From JBGPIT01 sp041485125 (lineage in GTDB: Bacteria > Desulfobacterota > Binatia > UTPRO1), in contig JBGPIT010000001.1 of NCBI GenBank assembly GCA_041485125.1, positions 1 through 54,755 on the forward strand: DNA of 54,755 nucleotides, given 5' to 3'. Of this stretch, positions 31,988 to 40,048 are shown one piece after another. A program made the position numbers and the translations under genes. Under the pieces are notes generated by a model. It saw nothing but the letters and a program-made list of their open reading frames with translations, was not told the DNA's origin and did no database searches. Numbering within the stretch: position 1 is the stretch's first letter; each line of letters starts with the position of its first letter.

Positions 31988-32018
31988 GTTGCATGGTCCA
32001 TATATGCCGCGTTGCATG
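31988..32018 (+). promoter_or_regulatory. Tandem activator-site-like repeats upstream of the sigma-54 promoter
   Basis: GTTGCATG occurs at 31988-31995 and again at 32011-32018, 23 bp apart, about two helical turns. They lie 49-79 bp upstream of the -24 element, a usual distance for enhancer sites of NtrC-type activators. The regulator encoded at 33423 is the obvious candidate to bind them. Confidence 0.45.
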
Positions 32019-32066
32019 ATTAATGGTGGAAATTGTTGATCTTTTTCCATAGCATTAGCTAGCGGC

Positions 32067-32083
32067 TGGCATTGGAATTGCTT
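32067..32083 (+). promoter_or_regulatory. Sigma-54 promoter of the 91-aa small-protein gene
   Basis: TGGCAT-TGGAA-TTGCTT matches the sigma-54 consensus TGGCAC-N5-TTGCW with exact GG-N10-GC spacing. Transcription would start near 32093, leaving a leader of about 55 bases before the GTG at 32149. It is almost the same as the element at 37008. Confidence 0.75.
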
Positions 32084-32148
32084 GTACGCGCGTACCGCTG
32101 GCGGAGCGGCGCCCTCACGGAACATCGGACTGCCTAGGAGGCTTCGGC

Positions 32149-32424
32149 GTGACCCAGGAGATTCGGGAGCTCATCGATCGCATTCTGTCTTCCTACGACG
32201 AGATGGACAGTAGATTTTCGTCGGCGGGGGGGCTCGGCAGTCTCCTTAGCCTGTATGAGCAGATGCGACGCGAGTTGGAACGCGTGTCGTTTCAAGAGCT
32301 CGACCGAATGACGGGGGAGATCAAGAACGTCATCGAGGCCCTCCTGACGATCGATTACGAGCTACGGAAAGTGCAGAACTTGAAGCTCGTCTTCGACTCC
32401 CGCACCGTTCCCGGCGGGCAGTAA
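32149..32424 (+). CDS. Small helical protein, paralogue B
   Basis: The 91-residue protein starts at a GTG 7 bp after AGGAGG. Its helical pattern is the same as that of the 100-residue protein at 31405: EIRELIDRILSSYDEMDSRF, then the SAGGLGSLL turn, EQMRRELERV, FQELDRMTGEIKNVIEALL and a final IDYELRKVQNLKLV. No enzyme motif or export signal is present. It has its own sigma-54 promoter, so it is expected to be made when the locus regulator is active. I do not recognise the family. It may be a partner of the degenerate kinase, or a structural component of the EPS machinery. Confidence 0.78.
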   Translation: MTQEIRELIDRILSSYDEMDSRFSSAGGLGSLLSLYEQMRRELERVSFQELDRMTGEIKNVIEALLTIDYELRKVQNLKLVFDSRTVPGGQ

Positions 32425-32560
32425 GCGCGGCGCTCGTCCGCTCGCCCGTCGGTGGACGTCGCATGCTCGCGCAGCGTTGCGCGATCGATGAGTCCGGCGT
32501 CCAGCTGTGCAAGCCCCGAATTTTCGACCGTTTTCGTCGCTCGTCCGACGAAATTCTAGG

Positions 32561-32589
32561 TTGAAAGCGCGCCGGTGCGCGAGTACAAT
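32561..32589 (+). promoter_or_regulatory. Sigma-70-type promoter of the kinase/regulator genes
   Basis: TTGAAA (32561-32566) and TACAAT (32584-32589) are spaced by 17 bp, each one base off consensus. The expected start lies near 32596, about 70 bases before the ATG at 32667. This gives the kinase and sigma-54 regulator a housekeeping-type promoter, separate from the sigma-54 promoters they may control. Confidence 0.65.
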
Positions 32590-32666
32590 CCGGGCAGTTT
32601 CGACTCGCGTCTCTGCACGACCGCGTTTTCGAGACAGTCTAGCAGCGACGCTTCACCGACTTCCGC

Positions 32667-33401
32667 ATGAGCACACACCAACAGCGGCCTCGAACGCCCA
32701 ATGATCGTTCTGTGGTCGCACCTGCGCCAAATCAGGACAGCCAGTTGGAGCAGGGGAACTTGGTCGTCGTGCAGGAGCGAGTGCTCGCCGAGATCGCGCA
32801 CGAGCTCGGCAACTTTTTTCACAAGCTCTACTACTGGTCGGACTACATCAAAGGCGATGCGGAAGGTGCGAAGAAGTTCGACACCACCGCCGGCCACATG
32901 CTCGAGCGGACGATCACGAACCTCGAGGACTTCCTCAAGGTCGCGCTCGAGTACTTCCATCCCATCAAGCTCAACTTCACCAAGGTCGCCGTCGGCGAGC
33001 TGCTTGACGGGTTCATGAGCCACCTCGGGGCGCATCTGAACGGCAACGAGGTCCGGGTGAGGCGTGACGAGATCGACGAACCGGCGACGATCCTCATCGA
33101 TCCCGCGCGCATCTCACAGGCATTCCGGATCGCGCTTCACCACGTGCACGAGGACTTGAAGTCCGGCGGTGCATTGAGCGTGAGTCTCGGCAAGACCACG
33201 CGGCGGGAGTTTCCCGGCCTCGAGATCCGCCTCGCGGTCGCGCCGAAGGTCCCCCCGTCGCCGCTCTTCCGGACCGCCGAGCTCGGCGTCGAATGGGCGG
33301 TCGCGCAGAAGCTCATCGAGATGCACGGCGGCGAGATCATCGAAGAATTCGACTCGAACGGTCAGAAGATCGTGCTGATCTTCCTGCCCCTCTACGGATA
33401 G
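32667..33401 (+). CDS. Degenerate cytoplasmic histidine kinase
   Basis: The 244-residue protein has no sensor or membrane domain. A DHp-like helical pair carries an H-box AEIAHELGNFFHKLYYW with His45. The catalytic domain is eroded. The N-box position reads AFRIALHHVHED without the Asn, the DxGxG motif is replaced by VAPKVPPSP (191-199), and the G2 loop is reduced to ELGVEWAVAQKLIEMHGG. ATP binding is therefore doubtful. It may act as a phosphatase, an adaptor or a dimerisation partner for another kinase. It is followed 21 bp later by the sigma-54 regulator and has its own sigma-70-like promoter. Confidence 0.75.
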   Translation: MSTHQQRPRTPNDRSVVAPAPNQDSQLEQGNLVVVQERVLAEIAHELGNFFHKLYYWSDYIKGDAEGAKKFDTTAGHMLERTITNLEDFLKVALEYFHPIKLNFTKVAVGELLDGFMSHLGAHLNGNEVRVRRDEIDEPATILIDPARISQAFRIALHHVHEDLKSGGALSVSLGKTTRREFPGLEIRLAVAPKVPPSPLFRTAELGVEWAVAQKLIEMHGGEIIEEFDSNGQKIVLIFLPLYG

Positions 33402-33422
33402 GCACAGGTGCTAGGAGCCGAT

Positions 33423-34838
33423 ATGGATACCAGGATTCTGATCGTCGACGACGATCCGCTGATCTGCAGGCAGCTCGAGGACCTCTACACTTCGCAGCAG
33501 TATCTCGTCACCAGCGCCGGCAACTCGTCGGAGGCATTGCGCCTGCTCGGTCAACACGATTTCTCATTGGCGGTCGTCGACCTTCGCATTCCCGGCACTG
33601 ACGGCATCGGCCTCACGCGCGAGATCCGCGAGCACTGGCCCGATCTCGACGTGATCATGATCACCGGCTACGCGAGCATCAAAGGCGCCGTCGAAGCGAT
33701 CAAGCAGGGCGCCAGCGACTACATCACCAAGCCCTTCCAGAAGGAGGAGATCCTTCTCGCCACCGAGAAGGTGCTCGAGAAGCGCCGCCTGCTCGACGAG
33801 ATCAACTACCTTCGCAGCCAGCTCTCCAATCGCTACTCGTTCGCCAACATCGTCAGCCGCAACCGCGTCATGCACGAGATCTTCGAAGCGATCGAGGTGC
33901 TCGCGCAAAACGACGCGACGGTGCTGATCACCGGCGAGTCGGGAACCGGCAAGGAGCTGGTCGCGCGCGCGATCCACTACCAGGGCAAGCGCAAGTCGGG
34001 CCGCTTCGTCGCGATCAACTGCGCGGCATTCCCCGACACGCTCCTCGAGAGCGAGCTCTTCGGCTACGAGCGCGGCGCCTTCACCGGCGCGGTGCACGAC
34101 CGGGTCGGCAAGATCGAGCTCGCCAGCGGCGGCACGCTCTTCCTCGACGAAATCGAGAGCATCACGCTCAACATGCAGCTGAAGCTCCTGCGCGTCCTCG
34201 AGGAGCGTGAGGTCGAGCGTCTCGGCGGCAATCGCAAGATCAAGGTCAACATGCGCGTGATCGCGGCGACCAACGTCGAGCTCACCGAGCTCGTCGCCGA
34301 CGGCCGTATGCGCGAGGACTTCTTCTACCGAATCAACGTCGTGCCGGTGAAAATTCCGCCGTTGCGCGACCGCGTCGAGGACATCCCGCTGCTGGTGAGC
34401 GAGTTCCTGCGCAACAGCGAGATGGCGCGTGAGCGCGGCATCACGCGGGTGTCGAACAAGGCCCTCTCGGAGCTGATGGGCTTCGCCTGGCCCGGCAACG
34501 TCCGCGAGCTCGGCAACGTCCTCGAGCGGGCGATCCTGCGCACGACCGGTCCGGTGATCCGCGAGGTCGACCTTCCCGGTACCGGCAAGCGCAAGGACAT
34601 GGATGCGCTCCGCCGCACCTATGACTACGAGGTTCCACTCAAGGAGTACCTGCGACGCGCCGAGAAGGACTACTTGAGCCACGTGCTGAAGAAGCACCGC
34701 GGCAGCATCAACATGAGCGCGAAGCACGCGCTGGTCGACGCGGCGACGCTGCATCGCAAGATGAAGCTGCACGGCCTCCAGCGCGAGGATTTCCGCGGGC
34801 GCGATCGCAGCGAGCCAGATCAGGCACTGGTCGGCTGA
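33423..34838 (+). CDS. Sigma-54-dependent response regulator (NtrC/PrsR-type)
   Basis: The protein has 471 residues from the ATG preceded by TAGGAG; a GTG at 33408 is possible. A receiver domain (1-120) has phospho-acceptor Asp53 and Lys103. The AAA+ domain has Walker A GESGTGKE (171-178), the sigma-54 contact loop GAFTGA (218-223), Walker B GTLFLDE (237-243) and the FYRINV/PPLRDR sensor region. The C-terminal Fis-like region ends in AATLHRKMKLHGL. It should activate sigma-54 promoters when phosphorylated. Two such promoters lie in this locus, at 32067 and 37008. Similar regulators (PrsR) control exosortase-linked EPS systems. Confidence 0.93.
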   Translation: MDTRILIVDDDPLICRQLEDLYTSQQYLVTSAGNSSEALRLLGQHDFSLAVVDLRIPGTDGIGLTREIREHWPDLDVIMITGYASIKGAVEAIKQGASDYITKPFQKEEILLATEKVLEKRRLLDEINYLRSQLSNRYSFANIVSRNRVMHEIFEAIEVLAQNDATVLITGESGTGKELVARAIHYQGKRKSGRFVAINCAAFPDTLLESELFGYERGAFTGAVHDRVGKIELASGGTLFLDEIESITLNMQLKLLRVLEEREVERLGGNRKIKVNMRVIAATNVELTELVADGRMREDFFYRINVVPVKIPPLRDRVEDIPLLVSEFLRNSEMARERGITRVSNKALSELMGFAWPGNVRELGNVLERAILRTTGPVIREVDLPGTGKRKDMDALRRTYDYEVPLKEYLRRAEKDYLSHVLKKHRGSINMSAKHALVDAATLHRKMKLHGLQREDFRGRDRSEPDQALVG

Positions 34839-34957
34839 CGTCAGCGGGCCGACGCGTGCAACCACCGCAGGCGCCGCCGTCGTGGGGACCGGTGACCCGA
34901 GCGCCCGGCGGCGCTTTCCCCGGCAGCGCTGAGCCGGGTCTCTAGAGCAACCGGCGA

Positions 34958-36667
34958 ATGTACCTCGCATCCTTCGGCTTCCGCGAGAAGCCTTTCAACC
35001 TCACCCCAGATCCCAAATTCCTCTACTTGAACGCGAGCTATCGCGAGGCGCTCGCGTCGCTCCACTACGGCATCGCCGAGCGCAAGGGCTTCGTCGCGTT
35101 GATCGGCGAGGCCGGAACCGGAAAGACGACGCTGCTCCGTCGCTTGCTGTCGGAGCTCGGTCCCGAGACCCGCAGCGTGTTGGTCCTGAATCCGTCGGTG
35201 GGCTTCGACGATCTGCTCGGGTTCATCCTCACCGACCTCGGCCGCCCGCCCGCTCCCGGCACGCCGAAGCTCGAGATGCTCGAGGCGCTCAACGCCGAGC
35301 TTCTCGACACGCTTGCCCGCGGCGGGAACGTCGTCGTGCTCATCGACGAGGCCCAGGATCTCGGCATCGGCGTGCTCGAGGAGCTCCGCCTGCTCTCGAA
35401 TCTCGAAACAGCGAAAGAAAAGATCCTCCAGTTCGTGCTCGCCGGCCAACCTGAGCTCGACGTCATGCTGGAGCGGCGCGAGCTCCGCCAGCTGCGGCAA
35501 CGCATCGCCGTCTTCGCGCGCCTCCGCGCGCTCGCACGGCGCGAGCTCGAAGCCTACGTCGCGGCCCGGATCGAGGCGGCGGGCGGCAGCGCCAACGATC
35601 TCTTTTCGCGCCCGGCGCTGTTTCGCCTGTGGCGCTTTTCGGGCGGCGTGCCGCGGCTGGTGAACGTCGCCGGGGACAACGCGCTGGTGACGGCATACGC
35701 CGCGGGGCGCCGGCGCGTCGGCTGGCGTGCGGTCGGCGAGGCGGTCGCCGATCTCCGGCCCTCGCGCGGCGCGGGCGCAAGGCGACGACGCGTCAGCGCC
35801 GCCGCGATCGGGCTCGCCGCCGTCCTCGGGATCACGTTCGGCTTGCTCGTCTCGCGCATGACCGGTCATCACATCGTGGTCGCTCCGGGGTCCGCGCCGC
35901 GGAGCCCGCTCAGTGAGTCCGCAGCGTCCGACGTAGCCGTCCGGCCGGCACGGGAGCCGGTCGCAGCGGAAGCTGCCGCGCCCGCGGCACACGGACTCGA
36001 TGCGGTCGAGGCGGCCGCGCCGGTCGTGCCCGATCGCCTTGCCGAGGAGCCTCGCGCGGCCGCCGCGGAAGCGCCGAGCGCGGCTATGAACGCGCCAGCG
36101 GACGCGGTGCGCGAGGGCGCGCCCGCCGACTCGACCGACGGCCCGCGCGATCACATGCGCGACGGCAACATCGCAGCGACGGAGCACGGCTCCGAAGCGG
36201 CGCCGCTTGCCCCGACAGCCGCCGATGCATCGCACCGGCCTCCGTCGATCGGCGACGTCGCAGTCGCGAAGGCGCCTGCCGAGGCCCGCGGTGGAAACGA
36301 GACGGCGGTGCGGCCCGCGGCCGATGCCGGATCGGACGCCGCGAACGCGCCTGTAACAGACGCGGCCCGATCCGCTGCCGAAGGCGCAACTGTCGGCACC
36401 CCCGGTGGTGAAGCTCTCGTCCCCGTGCGCATCGAGCACGGCGATACGCTGACGTACATCGTGCGGCGGTACTACGGCCGCGAGACGCCGGCGCTCATCA
36501 CAGCGGTTCTCCGCGCCAACCCCTCGATCACCGATCCGGACGTCGTGCTCGTCGGCCAGATGGTGCTCCTCCCGGGCCTCGCGACGAAGAGCAACGGCGA
36601 GCCTGATCCCGCCGCGCTGCGCGCAGAATCGGCATCCGGATCAACGACGTCCAAGCGTAAGCGCTAA
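34958..36667 (+). CDS. GspA/ExeA-like AAA ATPase with C-terminal LysM-like domain (XrtA-system ATPase-like)
   Basis: The 569-residue protein opens with YLASFGFREKPFNLTPDPKF, the hallmark of the ExeA/GspA family and exosortase-associated ATPases. Walker A is GEAGTGKTT (50-58) and Walker B is VVVLIDEAQ (125-133). The AAA region ends near 270. One transmembrane helix (about 281-299) follows, then an Ala/Pro-rich stretch of about 180 residues that would cross the periplasm. A LysM-like module (about 486-541, VRIEHGDTLTYIVRRYYGR, DVVLVGQMVLLPG) ends the chain. It could use ATP inside while binding peptidoglycan outside, perhaps placing the export machinery. Confidence 0.88.
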   Translation: MYLASFGFREKPFNLTPDPKFLYLNASYREALASLHYGIAERKGFVALIGEAGTGKTTLLRRLLSELGPETRSVLVLNPSVGFDDLLGFILTDLGRPPAPGTPKLEMLEALNAELLDTLARGGNVVVLIDEAQDLGIGVLEELRLLSNLETAKEKILQFVLAGQPELDVMLERRELRQLRQRIAVFARLRALARRELEAYVAARIEAAGGSANDLFSRPALFRLWRFSGGVPRLVNVAGDNALVTAYAAGRRRVGWRAVGEAVADLRPSRGAGARRRRVSAAAIGLAAVLGITFGLLVSRMTGHHIVVAPGSAPRSPLSESAASDVAVRPAREPVAAEAAAPAAHGLDAVEAAAPVVPDRLAEEPRAAAAEAPSAAMNAPADAVREGAPADSTDGPRDHMRDGNIAATEHGSEAAPLAPTAADASHRPPSIGDVAVAKAPAEARGGNETAVRPAADAGSDAANAPVTDAARSAAEGATVGTPGGEALVPVRIEHGDTLTYIVRRYYGRETPALITAVLRANPSITDPDVVLVGQMVLLPGLATKSNGEPDPAALRAESASGSTTSKRKR

Positions 36668-37054
36668 TGCCCGACTATCCTCAGGCCGCGCGGACCGGCA
36701 GACGCGAAATCGAAGATCGGCGGAGCGCCCGCGCCCGCGCGGAACCAGCGACGAGCTCGCTGTTCGTGCGCTAACACCTGGCGTCCGCTGAGCTTCTTGC
36801 GAACTCTTCGTTGCGGCATGACGACACCTGTGCACGATCCCGCAGAAACGCAACGGCGGCAATCGACGGTCACTCGACACTGAAGGCGTCGATCGTCCGA
36901 CGGACGTGGGGGTTGGAATCGGCTAGGTCCCTGCCGTGTGAAGGGCAAATTGCTCGTGTTCTAGAGGGTGAAAAAGCTTAAACGAAAGACGACAGAACGG
37001 AGGGTCGTGGCATCGACTTTGCTTTGACGCACTGAGATTTCCAAAATTCCATCC
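36668..37054. other. Regulatory gap before the antiterminator gene
   Basis: These 387 bases contain a sigma-54 promoter (37008-37024) near the right end. A minus-strand frame of 51 codons (36664-36819, MPQRRVRKKLSGRQ) is possible, but it is very basic and unsupported. The remainder shows no clear hairpin terminator and no second copy of the GTTGCATG motif. Confidence 0.5.
37008..37024 (+). promoter_or_regulatory. Sigma-54 promoter of the antiterminator/EPS operon
   Basis: TGGCAT-CGACT-TTGCTT has the exact GG-N10-GC spacing of sigma-54 promoters and shares both half-sites with the element at 32067. The expected start is near 37034, about 20 bases before the ATG at 37055. Confidence 0.75.
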
Positions 37055-37555
37055 ATGACCCCCCTCGACAGAGATTGGTTCGTCGTTCGCAGCAAGCCCC
37101 GCAAAGAGGAATTCGCGGTGCAAAGCCTCGAACGCCGTGGCGTCGTGGCTTTTTGCCCGCGCATTCTTGAACCGGTCGGTTGGACGAACGAGTGGGCGAC
37201 CGTGCCGCTCTTCCCCGGCTATCTGTTTGTCCAAATCGAATTGCACAGCGGATATCACAGCGTAATGTGGACGCCGGGTGTCAAAGGGTTCGTTTCGTTC
37301 GGAGCGATGCCGACGGCGGTCCAGCCGGAGATTGTCAATTTTCTTCAGCAAGAGACCGGCGACGATGGTGTGATCCTACCCCGCAAACAATATCAGGCGG
37401 GTGAGCGCGTACGCATCAAGCACGGCCCGTTTGCCGGATTGATCGGCATCATCGAAAAGCCATGCGCGGAACGCGGTCGTATTCGCGTCCTCATGGACTT
37501 TCTTCGTCGGGGCACGTCGGTGGAGCTGCCGCTGGCAGCCATCGGCCGGCTCTGA
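37055..37555 (+). CDS. NusG/RfaH-like transcription antiterminator
   Basis: The 166-residue protein has an N-terminal NGN domain (DWFVVRSKPRKEEFAVQSLERRGV, LFPGYLFVQIEL) and a C-terminal KOW domain (YQAGERVRIKHGPFAGLIGIIE). Such specialised NusG paralogues (RfaH, UpxY, LoaP) bind RNA polymerase at a leader element and let it read through long polysaccharide operons. It is the first gene after a sigma-54 promoter and lies 157 bp upstream of the export lipoprotein gene. The operon downstream runs past the window end, more than 16 kb, as expected for a target. Confidence 0.9.
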   Translation: MTPLDRDWFVVRSKPRKEEFAVQSLERRGVVAFCPRILEPVGWTNEWATVPLFPGYLFVQIELHSGYHSVMWTPGVKGFVSFGAMPTAVQPEIVNFLQQETGDDGVILPRKQYQAGERVRIKHGPFAGLIGIIEKPCAERGRIRVLMDFLRRGTSVELPLAAIGRL

Positions 37556-37712
37556 GCTCACGCCAGTTTAGCCGCGGGTGCTGACATCCGCGTCAAGAAG
37601 ATGACTGAATCGCAAGGGATTCTCGAAACTTACGCGAGAGTTAGCGGCGGAGCTTCATCAAAGACGGCGACACGGTGTACGCAGTAGGCCACGCGGAGGA
37701 CAGGAACCAATC

Positions 37713-38450
37713 ATGACACACACCACGGCACGAACAGTGACGACGGCGGCACGCATCGCGACCACGATATTGGCGCTGATGGCGCTCGGCGCCTGCAGCA
37801 GCGTCGGACGCTCGCTGCCTCCCCCCGAGCAGACCTACGCGCTCACGCAGCTGCCGGTCGAGCGCGGCGACTATCGCCTTCAGGACGGTGATCGGCTCAA
37901 CATCAAGTTTCCGTATCACGGCCGCTCGAACCAGGAGCTGCCGATCCGTCCCGACGGCAAGATCAGCCTCGACGTGACCGGCGACATCGTCGCCGAGGGC
38001 CTCACGCCGCACGAGCTCGAGGAAATCATCAAGCAGCGCAGCTCGAACAAGTTGCGCGATCCCGAGGTCGTCGTGATCGTGACGCAAATGGGAGATCGCA
38101 AAGCCTATGTCGGAGGCGAGGTCGGCCGGCCGGGGTTCGTCGCCGTCCAAGAAGGCATGACGCCGCTGCAAGCTGTGCTCGCGGCCGGCGGCTTCAAGGA
38201 CACCGCCAAGAAGGACAGCGTGCTCTACATTGCGCGCGGCTCCGACGGCGCGTATCACGCGAGCAGAGTAGATCTCGAGGACGTCGTGGAAAACGGACAA
38301 CCTGAGACCGTGCGCCTGACCGGCAACGACGTCGTCTTCGTACCAGCCACGCGCATCGCGAACGCCGACACGTTCGTGGAGCAGTACGTCCGCAAGCTGA
38401 TGCCCGTCGACTCGCGCGCCGGCGCAACCGCCGCGTTGCCGATTCCGTGA
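37713..38450 (+). CDS. Polysaccharide export outer-membrane lipoprotein (Wza/BexD-like)
   Basis: The 245-residue lipoprotein has a signal peptide ending in the lipobox ALGAC (Cys28). A polysaccharide-export domain follows (YRLQDGDRLNIKFPYHGRSNQELPIRPDGKISL), then a SLBB-like domain (KAYVGGEVGRPGFVAVQEGMTPLQAVLAAGG). Proteins of this family form the outer-membrane channel for EPS or capsule. It is shorter than Wza (about 380), which is common in exosortase-type loci. It is first in the export set, 28 bp before the co-polymerase gene. Confidence 0.92.
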   Translation: MTHTTARTVTTAARIATTILALMALGACSSVGRSLPPPEQTYALTQLPVERGDYRLQDGDRLNIKFPYHGRSNQELPIRPDGKISLDVTGDIVAEGLTPHELEEIIKQRSSNKLRDPEVVVIVTQMGDRKAYVGGEVGRPGFVAVQEGMTPLQAVLAAGGFKDTAKKDSVLYIARGSDGAYHASRVDLEDVVENGQPETVRLTGNDVVFVPATRIANADTFVEQYVRKLMPVDSRAGATAALPIP

Positions 38451-38478
38451 GGACCAACCCGCGCCCAAGGGGGAAATC

Positions 38479-40017
38479 GTGAACCCAGAACTCGTCCGAC
38501 CCATCAACGGGTCACCGCCGGTCCCGTACTACGTCGACCAGAATCCGCAACAAGACGGCGGTATCAACGCGAAGCTGATCCTGTACTCGCTGTTCAAGCG
38601 TAAGTGGCAGGTGCTCGGCATCGTCGCCGTCGTCGTGCTGTCGATCCTCGTGACCGGTCTCCTGCGGCCGCTCGTCTACAAGACGAGCGCGAAGCTCTTC
38701 GTCCGTCCGGCGCGCGCCGAGATCCAGATGGGCGCCGGCGCGCAACGCGAGCTGACGTTCCCGGTCTCGGCGAGCAGCGAGATGATGAACTCCGAGATGG
38801 AGATCCTGCGCAGTCAGGAGCTCATGCGTCAGGTGATCGAGCGCATGGAGAAGGCCGGCACGCCGATCTTCGGTTCCGACACGACCATGTCGGTCCCGGA
38901 GCAGGTGGCGGCACTGCAGGGCATGATGATCGTCGGGCCGACGCCCGAGTCGAACGTCATCGGCATCGACCTCTTCGTGAGGAACCGCGAGAAGGGCCAG
39001 GCGATCCTCGGCGCGATCGTCGATACCTTCCTCGAACGGCATGCTCGGATCCACGGCAGCAGCGGCGCCACGCAATTCTTCGAGGATCAAAAGAACATCA
39101 CTCACACCCGCATGACGGAAGCCGAGAAGAAGCTCGGCGACTTCGTCGAGCGCGAGCAGCTGATCATGCCGGAGGATCAAATTCGCGCCGCCCTGAAGGG
39201 CGCCTCCCGCGGCTCCGAGTCGATCGCGATCTCGCAAGCGAAGGTGCACGGCCTCGAGCGTCGCGTTGCCAAGCTGAAGGAGCAGCTCGCCACCGCGCCG
39301 ACCCTGCAGCGCGACCTCGAGAAGGTGAATCCGACCGCGACCGGCATCGCCGTCGAGCTTTCGAAAAAAGAGGCCGAGCGCGCCGATCTGCTGCAGCACT
39401 ACATGGAAAACGACCGCCTCGTCGTCGACGTCAACGCCCAGATCGCGACGCTGGCGGCGCGGCTCGCGGAGTCCAAAGAGGCATCGGTCGTCGGCACCGA
39501 GCGCATCAGCGTCAATCCGATCCGCCAGGAGCTCGAGCGCCGGCTCCTCCAGTCCGAGCTGAACCTCGCCGACATGTCGGCGCGCGTAGACGGCCTCGAG
39601 GACAAGCTCGACCAGCAGGCCGACGACGCCACCAAGGAAGCCGTCGGGCTGCGCCAGAAGAGCATCGAGCTCAGCAGCCTCGAACAGGAGGTCTCGCTCG
39701 CGCGTGAGGCGTACCAGCTCTACGAGCGCAAGCAAGAAGAGTCGCGCATCTCGGAGGCGCTCGACCAGGAGCGCTTCCTGAACGTCAGCGTGATCGACGG
39801 CCCGACGATGCCGCTCGAGCCGGTCAACAAGATGAACCCGCTCATGCTCGTCGCGGCGCTGATCGCCGGCACCGGTCTCGGCGTCGGCACCGCGGTGGGC
39901 CTCGAGTTCCTCGGCCGCAACTTCAAGTTCGAGGAGCAGGTGGAGCAGTACCTCGAGCTACCGGTCTTCGCCGTCATTCCCGACATGAGCGAAGTCGCGG
40001 AACTCCAGCACAGCTAG
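38479..40017 (+). CDS. Chain-length determinant / polysaccharide co-polymerase (GumC/Wzz-like)
   Basis: The 512-residue protein starts at a GTG after GGGGGAAATC. Transmembrane helices lie at about 46-63 (QVLGIVAVVVLSILVTGLL) and about 455-475 (PLMLVAALIAGTGLGVGTA). Between them is a long periplasmic coiled-coil region, with a Pro-rich segment MPLEPVNKMNP before the second helix. This is the Wzz topology of inner-membrane co-polymerases that set EPS chain length. No cytoplasmic kinase domain is attached; the next gene encodes a separate CpsD-like protein. Confidence 0.9.
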   Translation: MNPELVRPINGSPPVPYYVDQNPQQDGGINAKLILYSLFKRKWQVLGIVAVVVLSILVTGLLRPLVYKTSAKLFVRPARAEIQMGAGAQRELTFPVSASSEMMNSEMEILRSQELMRQVIERMEKAGTPIFGSDTTMSVPEQVAALQGMMIVGPTPESNVIGIDLFVRNREKGQAILGAIVDTFLERHARIHGSSGATQFFEDQKNITHTRMTEAEKKLGDFVEREQLIMPEDQIRAALKGASRGSESIAISQAKVHGLERRVAKLKEQLATAPTLQRDLEKVNPTATGIAVELSKKEAERADLLQHYMENDRLVVDVNAQIATLAARLAESKEASVVGTERISVNPIRQELERRLLQSELNLADMSARVDGLEDKLDQQADDATKEAVGLRQKSIELSSLEQEVSLAREAYQLYERKQEESRISEALDQERFLNVSVIDGPTMPLEPVNKMNPLMLVAALIAGTGLGVGTAVGLEFLGRNFKFEEQVEQYLELPVFAVIPDMSEVAELQHS

Positions 40018-40048
40018 CCGCGGCATCGACCGCACACGGGGAACGATC

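Larger units (their letters stand above)
31708..32148. other. Regulatory gap between the two small-protein genes
   Basis: These 441 bases hold no coding-like frame. The right half becomes AT-rich and contains tandem GTTGCATG motifs (31988-31995, 32011-32018) and a sigma-54 promoter (32067-32083), then AGGAGG (32136-32141). TTTCGACTCGCG at 31838-31849 recurs at 32598-32609 upstream of the kinase gene. No hairpin with a T-run is visible after the first small gene. Confidence 0.6.

Noticed and set aside
36664..36819. Possible 51-codon minus-strand gene (MPQRRVRKKLSGRQ)
   Set aside because: It is very basic, has a weak ribosome-binding site, and its end overlaps the 3' end of the ATPase gene. 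Not enough support, though it cannot be excluded.
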